The position numbers and the translations under genes are program-made. Below are positions 57,375 through 64,000 of a DNA stretch of 64,000 bases, piece after piece. This stretch comes from Microcoleus sp. bin38.metabat.b11b12b14.051 (GTDB lineage: Bacteria > Cyanobacteriota > Cyanobacteriia > Cyanobacteriales > Microcoleaceae): positions 247,381 through 311,380 of the forward strand of contig NZ_JAAFKD010000003.1 in assembly GCF_013299165.1 (NCBI RefSeq). Reading direction: 5' to 3'. Numbering within the stretch: position 1 is the stretch's first letter; each line of letters starts with the position of its first letter. The notes below the pieces were generated by a model. It was not told the DNA's origin, did not search any database, and saw nothing but the letters and a program-made list of their open reading frames with translations.

Positions 57375-58310
57375 TTATGAAAATCGCTGCCAACCTTTTT
57401 CTCCAAATCCCAAATCGAAGATTTCCGGATGCAGAATCTCTGCTAAAATTTCTAACGAATCAACTAATCTCGGCCCTGGTCGATTAAAGTAAGAATTGCC
57501 GTCAGTTATGTAAACTTTCCCGGTTTTTACTGCTTGCAAATCTTGCCATTCTGCGTATTGAGTTATCTGCATTGCTTCGCTGCGGGTGCGGTTTAAATCA
57601 AAGCCGCAAGGCATGAAAATAATTACATCGGGATTAGCTGCTACTAGCGATTCCCATTTTAACCAAGGCGAATGTTCCCCGACAATGCCAAACAGCGAAA
57701 TTCCTCCCGCCGTGGCTACCAATTCCGGAATCCAGTTTCCCGCAGCCATCAAAGGTTCTATCCACTCGATGCAGGCTACTGTCGGAAGTCTCTCTTTTGT
57801 GTTAAGAATAGATGATGCTGCTATTTTGGATGTAACAGCAGCGATGCGGGATTGCAAAAGTGCGATCGTACTTTTGGCATCTACACCCAAAGCAGCAGCA
57901 ACTCGCTCAATATCCGTCCAGATTTCTGCCAGCATATTTGGCTGCAAAGAAATAATTTGCGGCTGGCTATTTACCAGCGCCCTCGCAGCTTGTTCAACCT
58001 CTGCTAGAGAACAAGCGCAGACTTCACATTGAGCTTGCGTAATGATGTGAGTTGGCTGCAATTTTTCCAAAATATCTATTTCTACTTTATAGACGCTCAG
58101 CGCATTTTGCAACAATTGAGTCACGCGGTTGTGAATTTCGCTGCTACTTCCTTCGGGATTAAATTTTGGCTGAGTGCAAACAGGTAAATTTGGGATTTCC
58201 GAGGGATAGTCGCATTCGTGAGAACGGCCGACAAGGGCATCAGTTAATCCTAAAGCTGCTACAATTTCTGTGGCACTGGGAATGAGCGAGACAATTCTGA
58301 GTTGATTCAT
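57375..58310 (-). CDS. Cobalamin-binding (BtuF-like) periplasmic-binding-fold protein
   Basis: 311 residues. RIVSLIPSATEIVAALGL at the very start, VGRSHECDYPSEI and PTHIITQAQCEVCACS are diagnostic of the cobalamin-binding BtuF-like group (PF01497 fold). There is no signal peptide, unlike true ABC-transporter binding proteins, so it probably acts in the cytoplasm or has a different export route. No BtuCD transporter genes are adjacent. NSYFNRPGPRLVDSLEILAE near the C-terminus is conserved. Confidence 0.88.
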   Translation of the reverse strand: MNQLRIVSLIPSATEIVAALGLTDALVGRSHECDYPSEIPNLPVCTQPKFNPEGSSSEIHNRVTQLLQNALSVYKVEIDILEKLQPTHIITQAQCEVCACSLAEVEQAARALVNSQPQIISLQPNMLAEIWTDIERVAAALGVDAKSTIALLQSRIAAVTSKIAASSILNTKERLPTVACIEWIEPLMAAGNWIPELVATAGGISLFGIVGEHSPWLKWESLVAANPDVIIFMPCGFDLNRTRSEAMQITQYAEWQDLQAVKTGKVYITDGNSYFNRPGPRLVDSLEILAEILHPEIFDLGFGEKGWQRFS

Positions 58311-58514
58311 AATTTAACCCGATTTTTTGTTGATTATTCGTTCTGACTTGTGTTTAAGTAGATGAGTGGAAAAAAATCAATGTATGTCCGAAGAGAGCGA
58401 AGCGAAGCAATCGCAGAGGTTATGAAAGCTTTACGTTCTGTTACGTAACTAATTTATTTGCACCTACCTACTTACCCGCGAAATCGAAAAGCTTTCTTCC
58501 TGCTGTTGTAGTTG
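58311..58514. other. Short gap, no gene seen
   Basis: Contains GAGAGCGAAGCGAAGCAATC, a common cyanobacterial low-complexity word. Nothing else recognised. Confidence 0.4.
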
Positions 58515-61175
58515 TTAGATTTTCAATTTTTTTAAGAATTGCAAATCTTGCCACGCTTGGATGAGATTGCCTTGCATCAAAGCCGCTAAACCGTTTAAAA
58601 TTCTAATTTCCGGCAGGTTGGGGTTGAGGGCGAGAGCTGGTTTTAACGCTGTTTCGGCGGCTTTGGGATGCCAGCCGTAAATCTGGACGAAGGCGAGATA
58701 AGCATAAGCGTAGGGGTTTTGAGAGTCGAGTTGAGTAACTTTTTCTAAAGCTGCGATCGCACTTTCGACATTCTGCTGCAATACTCTAGAAAATGCCAAA
58801 GCATAAGCGAATTCTAGATTGTTCGGTTCCTGCTTCAGCCGATATGCTAACGCTTGTTCCGCTTGCACTGTATAATCTTGAATTGGATCGTACTGATTGA
58901 TCCGCCCAATCTGCTCGAACACAGGTTCTAAACCGGGCAATCCTTTCGGTAAATTAACCGCCATCTCGCGCAATTGAGTTACTAAATCTAATTCCGGCAC
59001 ATCCTCGTTTTTAGGCGCTGTTTCGGCAATTTTCAACTTTTTATCGTTTTGGGTCTCGGTTCGACTCTGGGAAGCAATGACCGCAGGCTCAGCGTCGATT
59101 TCAAATGTTATCTGCGGCACTTTCATCGGATAAGTTTCGCCGGTTTGGCGATCGAGATAAGTAGCTTGCAGGGCGTACCTTCCCGGTGCAATATTAGCAT
59201 CCGTCAGCATCGCCGTGCGATCGACAACTCGAAACCCCACCGCAAATTTATCCGCTTCCAGCATCCCCGGATGCAAAGTTGCCTGGGCGATCGCGCGATC
59301 GTGTAAAATCCTCACAGTCTTTCCCGATGCAATATCGCCAGACTGCTGATTTTGCCACGTTAGCAACACTAAACCAGACTGCAACTGCTGCCAAGGCCCA
59401 GACCAAATATAAGTCACCGGCAGCGCCACACCGGGAACGGGTTTTGCCAGGAGAGTCACTTGCTCTAATTGTACTTGCGATCGCGCTTCAGGCAACGGCT
59501 GTACTTCCACCAAGTGCGATCGCTTGCGATAAAGATTCAAATTCGTATTGTCAGGCAAAACCCAACTTTTTTGCAACTGAAACTTTCCACCAGTTTCAAT
59601 CGCCGCCACCGCAGCATTTTGAGCTTTTTTAATCCGTTCGCGAATCGAACCTTGCGGCCCCGTTTTAGTTAAAAACCAAGCTAGCGAGCGCACATCTTGC
59701 GGCACCTCTTTTAAATTAGTTCCCACCTGCCGCCCGTAAACCTGAAAATTCGCCAAAGCGCCGTAAAAATTCAAATTGTGCTGGTTAATTTCCGGCGTCG
59801 AAGGCAACACGCCCAAAGTCGATTGCAAATAAGGTTCCGTATCAATAATTTCGGCAATTACCTCTTCGTGCGGCCACTCTTTCCCCAAGTAAGGATAGCT
59901 GGAATTGCCCGGACTGACAACTTGAACTAAGCTATTGCCCAAACCACCTCCCAAAGGCCAAATATGAAATAGCATCGCCAGCATTCCTAAGCCAATTGTA
60001 CCCCAGCGAATTTGCCGCCCCCACCGAGCAGGCCACAGCGTTAAACAATAAGCTAAAAAGATGGCGACTATTGGCAAATAAGGTATCACATATCGGTCAT
60101 CTTTGTTGATATTTAGGGAATTAATTAAATAAGCTCCCACCCAGAAAACAGCCAACCACCGACAAGATTTAAGGTACAAGGCTGACTGACTGTCTGCTCG
60201 ATTTCGCCAATAAAAAAGTATAAATCCAACTAACGGAATTAGTAGCAGAGGCCAAGAAACGTGTTCGGGTAAGTGCTGAATATAGTAAATCCAAGCATCG
60301 ATGGTATTCAGGCCCGGATCTCCCTCGGCGATCGCAGAATCCAACGTCGCCCGTTTTCCCCCGGTCAAAATTAACAGCCAATTTGTTTTCGCCCAAGGCC
60401 CGAACACCGCCGCCGACAGCAACAAAGCACCAGCTAATTGACCTAATCTGCCCCAAGCTTTTTGCCGCACAGCACCAAAAGCCAACCACACAATCGGGGT
60501 AAATAAAAATAATACAGTAGTGTGTTTGACTAATATTGATAAACCCAGAGAAATCCCAAAGGCGATCGCCCAAAAGAAAGATGAGCGGGAGAGGGGGTGA
60601 GGGGGTGAGTTGGTGAGTGTTCCTTCTTCCGACTTCCCTCGGACTTCTTCCGACTTCCCTCGGACTTCTTCCTTCCACATTGTCAGACAATAGAAACAAA
60701 AAGTAATCGCAGCAGTCAGGGGGAAATCCAGCAAAAATTGCAAGCGAAACCGATAAAGTCCCGGCAACAAAACGCAAATTGCAGCAGCCCACAAACCCAC
60801 TTGTCGGTTAAATAATTTGACGCCCAGACTGTAGACTGAAGCGAGCAGAATAGCACTAAATAATAAATGAACGAGGGTTGCCCGATCGCCCCCAGTACCA
60901 AAAATATGCAGAAACGGCACCGTTAAGATGTACACCAAGGGCGGAATCTTCGTCGAAAGCAGCCAAAAGTTTGTCCACCACTCCCCCGAAAACCACTGAG
61001 GATGCTGCAACGCCTGCAAGTAATTCAGCGTGCTAGTGAGGTATTCTGCCTGATCCCAGGCGGGTACAGATCGATCGAACGCAAACCAGAGGCGATCGCT
61101 AATTGCCCCCAGCAGCCAAATTATGCCCAAGACAAGCAGACTCTTGTCCCCGCTGTCCCGATGTTGCTGTGCCAT
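58515..61175 (-). CDS. GT39/ArnT-like membrane glycosyltransferase with C-terminal TPR
   Basis: 886 residues. The N-terminal ~450 residues are a polytopic membrane part of PMT/ArnT type: the catalytic acidic loop SVPAWDQAEYLTS near residue 36, followed by about ten hydrophobic helices. These enzymes move a sugar from a lipid-phosphate donor on the outer face of the membrane. A beta-rich region (~550-690) and TPR-like repeats (~780-886) follow. Residues ~165-187 (EEVRGKSEEVRGKSEEG) translate a CCTCGGACTTCTTCCGACTT microsatellite and interrupt the membrane domain between helices. Substrate unknown. Confidence 0.87.
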   Translation of the reverse strand: MAQQHRDSGDKSLLVLGIIWLLGAISDRLWFAFDRSVPAWDQAEYLTSTLNYLQALQHPQWFSGEWWTNFWLLSTKIPPLVYILTVPFLHIFGTGGDRATLVHLLFSAILLASVYSLGVKLFNRQVGLWAAAICVLLPGLYRFRLQFLLDFPLTAAITFCFYCLTMWKEEVRGKSEEVRGKSEEGTLTNSPPHPLSRSSFFWAIAFGISLGLSILVKHTTVLFLFTPIVWLAFGAVRQKAWGRLGQLAGALLLSAAVFGPWAKTNWLLILTGGKRATLDSAIAEGDPGLNTIDAWIYYIQHLPEHVSWPLLLIPLVGFILFYWRNRADSQSALYLKSCRWLAVFWVGAYLINSLNINKDDRYVIPYLPIVAIFLAYCLTLWPARWGRQIRWGTIGLGMLAMLFHIWPLGGGLGNSLVQVVSPGNSSYPYLGKEWPHEEVIAEIIDTEPYLQSTLGVLPSTPEINQHNLNFYGALANFQVYGRQVGTNLKEVPQDVRSLAWFLTKTGPQGSIRERIKKAQNAAVAAIETGGKFQLQKSWVLPDNTNLNLYRKRSHLVEVQPLPEARSQVQLEQVTLLAKPVPGVALPVTYIWSGPWQQLQSGLVLLTWQNQQSGDIASGKTVRILHDRAIAQATLHPGMLEADKFAVGFRVVDRTAMLTDANIAPGRYALQATYLDRQTGETYPMKVPQITFEIDAEPAVIASQSRTETQNDKKLKIAETAPKNEDVPELDLVTQLREMAVNLPKGLPGLEPVFEQIGRINQYDPIQDYTVQAEQALAYRLKQEPNNLEFAYALAFSRVLQQNVESAIAALEKVTQLDSQNPYAYAYLAFVQIYGWHPKAAETALKPALALNPNLPEIRILNGLAALMQGNLIQAWQDLQFLKKLKI

Positions 61176-61305
61176 GGCGATTGTAGGATTGTGTGCAGCT
61201 TTTAGCTTACAGGCAGGCGGTTCCGGGCGCTCTAAAAAATATTTTGAAAAAATGCTTGCTAAATTCCGTATGTGTCTGCTAGTGTAGTTAAGCGCGAAAA
61301 AACAA

Positions 61306-61378
61306 GCCGAGATAGCTCAGTTGGTAGAGCAGTGGACTGAAAATCCACGTGTCCGGAGTTCAAATCTCCGTCTTGGCA
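61306..61378 (+). tRNA. trnF: tRNA-Phe (GAA)
   Basis: 73 nt. Acceptor arms GCCGAGA and TCTTGGC pair (with one G-T), followed by discriminator A. D arm GCTC...GAGC, anticodon stem GTGGA/TCCAC around loop CTGAAAA (anticodon GAA), T arm CGGAG TTCAAAT CTCCG. CCA is not encoded. Confidence 0.97.
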
Positions 61379-61382
61379 TCGC

Positions 61383-61413
61383 AAAGCCCTCACAATGTTG
61401 AGGGCTTTTTTTT
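61383..61413 (+). terminator. Rho-independent terminator after tRNA-Phe
   Basis: AAAGCCCTCA, loop, TGAGGGCTTT followed by a T run: strong stem four bases beyond the tRNA. Confidence 0.9.
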
Positions 61414-61470
61414 AAGGAAATGCGGGCTATGCAGTCATATCGTCTGCTGTCGATTGACCATAATAAGTAA

Positions 61471-61530
61471 GGTTCGTAGTGTGGACTTTAGTCCGCTCTC
61501 CGGCTGCGGACTAAAGTCCACACTACGAAC
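61471..61530. repeat. Variant palindromic repeat with GTGTGGACT arms
   Basis: GGTTCGTAGTGTGGACTTTA facing AAAGTCCACACTACGAAC. The same change (GAGG to GTGG, CCTC to CCAC) is present in both arms, so the base pairing is preserved: a compensatory change. Confidence 0.9.
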
Positions 61531-61567
61531 GGTTTTTGTGATGGTAATGGATCGGACGTGATATCAA

Positions 61568-62932
61568 TTATTTCTGAGTCAAAAACGCCGCTAATTCTGG
61601 AATTTCCCCAGCGCGCTGCCATTCGGCTTCGCCCCGCCGCACCTTGGTGCGATCGGTAATCTGCTGCACATCTCGCAACTGTCGCTTAGTATAAGGCCCC
61701 TCGGCTTTACCGCTGCGGAATACATACCACTTAGCCTGCTGTGACTTAGGCTTTTGAGTTGTTGACGCGGGTTTTCTGACAGCCCTCATCCGAACATCGC
61801 CTAACTCCGCTGCAAGCTGGTTGAGTTCGACTGCAACCGGATCGGCAGGAGGTAAATTACGATCGCGCGATCTCTTTTTACCTGAAGGTTCCCCGCTAGC
61901 AATTTCTACTTCGCGACGCCACCCCCCAAAATGCCACTGCGCCACCCAAACCAGCGCCACGGCAGATCCTAACATTTCTTCTTGTGTTTCTGACCATTTT
62001 GACGGTTCTCCAAACAGCACAAAAGCGATCGCACCACAGACGATCGCGATCAGATAGAAGTAAATGAAATAGGTAGTATCATTAGCCGCTAAATGCCAAC
62101 TGGTTGTATGCCGAACAAAAGATTGAGTGGCTGCTGTTTTGTTGTGTTTCCACGCTTTTCTAGCTTGAATCCGACTGTAACCAGGAGAGTCAGTCGGCCA
62201 CCATGTCGCGGCCCAATTAACTAAATGCGCTGACCAATATTGCAAAGCTGCATATCCGACTATTCCGCTCAGCAGTACCCAAACAACTAACAGAAATGTT
62301 GTCAGTGGTAGTAACTGTTGTGGTATAATTGGGGCCGTCGCAATAGTTAGCTTTAAAAACGGAGTACCCGTGATTGTTGGAACTAGCAGAAGTTCTAATA
62401 TCTTGAGCAAGTCTGCATAGAAAATCCAGAGGAATTTGACCAGAATTTTTAGCCGCTTGGCAAAGCCGAAGTGATACAAATAAGCAGATGCGATCGCAGT
62501 TCCGAGAATTAAAGCAACAATTGAGCTCGAAGAATCCCTGAGCGGCAGCATCAAAAAGGCGATCGCCGGAATCCCCATGACGATCGCAGCCGGCAGCGTG
62601 GCAAAGGCGATAATCCCTTCCCTCCAGTGCAGCCAAGGCGATACTGCTGCTGTCGGCGGTTGCTTGTGGCTGCGACTTTCCACCCACTCGGCAACTTTCG
62701 CTAATCCCCAATGGTAGAAAGCAAATAACGGTATCTGACACAGCCAAGCAAATGCGATCGCGCCTTCAAAATCAGAGCTGCTGATGCTGCGCCAGTACAT
62801 CGCGCTAAATCTGTAATAGTAGTAATAATATCCAGGCAGCAGTACCGAAACAATCAGCCAAAAACCGCTGCTTAATGCAAAACCTTTTGCCCACGATGCA
62901 GGATGGGGGAGGAACTTCGGCCAGTTATTCAT
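61568..62932 (-). CDS. Polytopic membrane protein with C-terminal GYF_2 domain
   Basis: 454 residues. Residues ~15-310 contain several hydrophobic helices (for example LSSGFWLIVSVLLPGYYYYY, IIAFATLPAAIVMGIPAIAF and YLIAIVCGAIAFVLFG). The C-terminal cytoplasmic part ends in a GYF_2/DUF4339 domain (~400-454): KWYVFRSGKAEGPYTKRQL, then VRRGEAEWQRAGEIPEL; such domains bind proline-rich or peptide ligands. SHKQPPTAAV lies in a loop. Function unknown. Confidence 0.85.
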   Translation of the reverse strand: MNNWPKFLPHPASWAKGFALSSGFWLIVSVLLPGYYYYYYRFSAMYWRSISSSDFEGAIAFAWLCQIPLFAFYHWGLAKVAEWVESRSHKQPPTAAVSPWLHWREGIIAFATLPAAIVMGIPAIAFLMLPLRDSSSSIVALILGTAIASAYLYHFGFAKRLKILVKFLWIFYADLLKILELLLVPTITGTPFLKLTIATAPIIPQQLLPLTTFLLVVWVLLSGIVGYAALQYWSAHLVNWAATWWPTDSPGYSRIQARKAWKHNKTAATQSFVRHTTSWHLAANDTTYFIYFYLIAIVCGAIAFVLFGEPSKWSETQEEMLGSAVALVWVAQWHFGGWRREVEIASGEPSGKKRSRDRNLPPADPVAVELNQLAAELGDVRMRAVRKPASTTQKPKSQQAKWYVFRSGKAEGPYTKRQLRDVQQITDRTKVRRGEAEWQRAGEIPELAAFLTQK

Positions 62933-63016
62933 GAGAGGAAGCTGGGGGGGATCTCAATATTGTCCCACTACACTTGAGCTTATGCAATTGCTTTAGCGTT
63001 CAGACAAAACATTGAC

Positions 63017-63287
63017 TCATTCCTGAACCTCTCGTGCTTTGCGAAACTTTTCTGGCAATTGCTCTCGCACCGTCTCTAAAGGAATTCCTTCACCCCTTGA
63101 AGAGTTCCGCCTCCGCTTGCTCAACGGACTCACGCACTTGTTCCTCCCAGTCCGAATAATGCTTCTGGGTTTGGGCCAAAGTCTGGAGGGCTTTGGTAAT
63201 CACTTCGGAGGCTGAACTAAAAGGCCCCTGCGCCAATTGCGCCTCGATCAATTGCATCTGTTCTGGACTTAAAGTAATATTCATCAC
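63017..63287 (-). pseudogene. ParD-like antitoxin gene broken by a one-base frameshift
   Basis: The open frame (63090-63287) gives 65 residues: MNITLSPEQMQLIEAQLA, SSASEVITKALQTLA, the ribbon-helix-helix ParD pattern, stopping at AELFKG. The next frame continues without interruption as EGIPLETVREQLPEKFRKAR to a stop at 63017, which is the normal ParD ending (GEGIPLE...). A GGGG run at 63093-63096 explains it: removing one G joins both parts into an 89-residue protein. It may be a real mutation or a sequence error. No ParE toxin gene is seen on either side. Confidence 0.8.
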
Positions 63288-63706
63288 ACGACCTCCCTTA
63301 GACAGATCCTTGTTTTAAGAATAGCGCTACATTCGCTCAGGGCGATCGCCCCGAAACCGTGCCGAAGAAGTTCAAATCCGATCGCCTGTCGCTGCTTTCG
63401 TCCTCGCCACAATTGCTAAATCAACAATTCAACCGCGCTATAACGATCGCAATTAATATCGCAACAAGTCCGATTTTGAGTCAACATAATTTTCCCGATC
63501 TTTCCCTAAAATCCTCGCAATCTCGATCGCACTCATGAAATACTCCGGTAAATTTTGATTGACAAATAGCAATATTTATAGTAGAAAGGCTCAAGAATAT
63601 TGTAAAAAGGATCTGGATACAGCAATCCCCCTGCCGGAAACAACAGGTTACAATCAAAAATAGATTCTATTTCGATAACAATACTGTTTATAGCTTGAAG
63701 TCCTCA
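63288..63706. other. 419-bp gap before ribBA
   Basis: Mostly AT-rich with several GCGATCGC-like sites. A minus-strand frame at about 63455-63535 reads MSAIEIARILGKDRENYVDS and could be a gene fragment, but it is too short to assign. No riboswitch fold was recognised. Confidence 0.4.
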
Positions 63707-64000
63707 GTGCCCTACAACAACAGCTCAACTCAATCTTTTCAATTTGACTCGGTTGACGGCGCCCTCGCAGACCTGAAAGCAGGTCGGATGCTGGTAGTAG
63801 TCGATGACGAAAACCGCGAAAACGAAGGCGACGTAATTTGTGCCGCCCAATTCGCCACCCCCGACAACATCAATTTTATGGCAGTGAACGCCCGGGGTTT
63901 GATCTGTCTGGCCTTGAGCGGCGACAGGCTCGATCGCCTGGAATTGCCCCTGATGGTCAGCAAAAACACCGACAACAATCAAACAGCCTTCACCGTCAGC
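63707..64000 (+). CDS. ribBA: 3,4-dihydroxy-2-butanone 4-phosphate synthase (RibB part), 3' truncated by window
   Basis: 98 codons are visible and the frame is open at the window end. SFQFDSVDGALADLKAGRM is the usual start, and VVDDENRENEGDVICAAQFA is the RibB active-site loop with the acidic residues that bind Mg2+ and ribulose 5-phosphate. NFMAVNARGLICLALS and SKNTDNNQTAFTVS follow. In cyanobacteria this domain is normally fused to GTP cyclohydrolase II (RibA), not visible here. The start is taken as GTG at 63707; TTG at 63695 is also in frame. First steps of riboflavin synthesis. Confidence 0.9.
   Translation, partial: MPYNNSSTQSFQFDSVDGALADLKAGRMLVVVDDENRENEGDVICAAQFATPDNINFMAVNARGLICLALSGDRLDRLELPLMVSKNTDNNQTAFTVS

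Noticed and set aside
63455-63560. Minus-strand peptide MSAIEIARILGKDRENYVDS
   Set aside because: Protein-like but under 30 codons, with a stop shortly upstream; may be a gene fragment, not enough to call.

Overview
The window reads as chromosomal DNA of a filamentous, non-heterocystous-type cyanobacterium, most like Microcoleus/Oscillatoria. The genus is an inference; cyanobacterial origin is well supported. It carries photosystem I psaD, Calvin-cycle phosphoribulokinase with both regulatory cysteines, ferredoxin-NADP reductase with a phycobilisome-linker N-terminus, plant-type phytoene desaturase and phytoene synthase, several cyanobacteria-restricted small proteins (DUF2605, DUF2973, DUF3285), abundant HIP1-type GCGATCGC sites and very many short palindromic repeats between genes.

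Layout: 0-6 kb holds a truncated SNF2 helicase followed by a large Eco57I-type adenine methylase (a probable defence or restriction pair). 6.5-9 kb is carotenoid synthesis (crtP, crtB). 9-15.5 kb has valS, whose reading frame has absorbed two repeat insertions, a GxxExxY gene inside a small inverted-repeat element with an internally deleted sister copy, and a FAD oxidoreductase. 15.8-21.4 kb is a co-oriented four-gene cassette: a GNAT-PIN-GNAT-like-PUA-like fusion, an ASCH protein, McrB and McrC. 21.6-27.5 kb has prk, an IS200/IS605-type remnant, petH, a Uma2 nuclease and homoserine dehydrogenase. 27.5-35.2 kb has a lipase-like gene, phzF with a tandem array grown from its own 3' end, trpE, a tandem GNAT protein, psaD and a peptidoglycan-binding protein. 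36.4-44.6 kb has two large convergent sensor kinases. 45.5-50.2 kb has fasciclin and metallo-hydrolase genes, then trpG, dgkA, ybeY and DUF3285. 50.5-53.5 kb is an overlapping ATPase-TPR pair. 53.9-64 kb has thrS, DUF2605/DUF2973, a cobalamin-binding-type protein, a GT39-like glycosyltransferase, tRNA-Phe, a GYF-domain membrane protein, a frameshifted ParD-like antitoxin and the start of ribBA.

The strongest candidates for something little described are the GNAT-PIN-PUA/ASCH/McrBC cassette and the translationally overlapping ATPase-TPR pair. A second theme is the very active short-repeat landscape: palindromic elements and MITE-like units lie in almost every intergenic gap, have entered coding sequences in frame, supply a stop codon to one gene, and have expanded into tandem arrays.

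All assignments come from reading the translated sequence; no database search was run.
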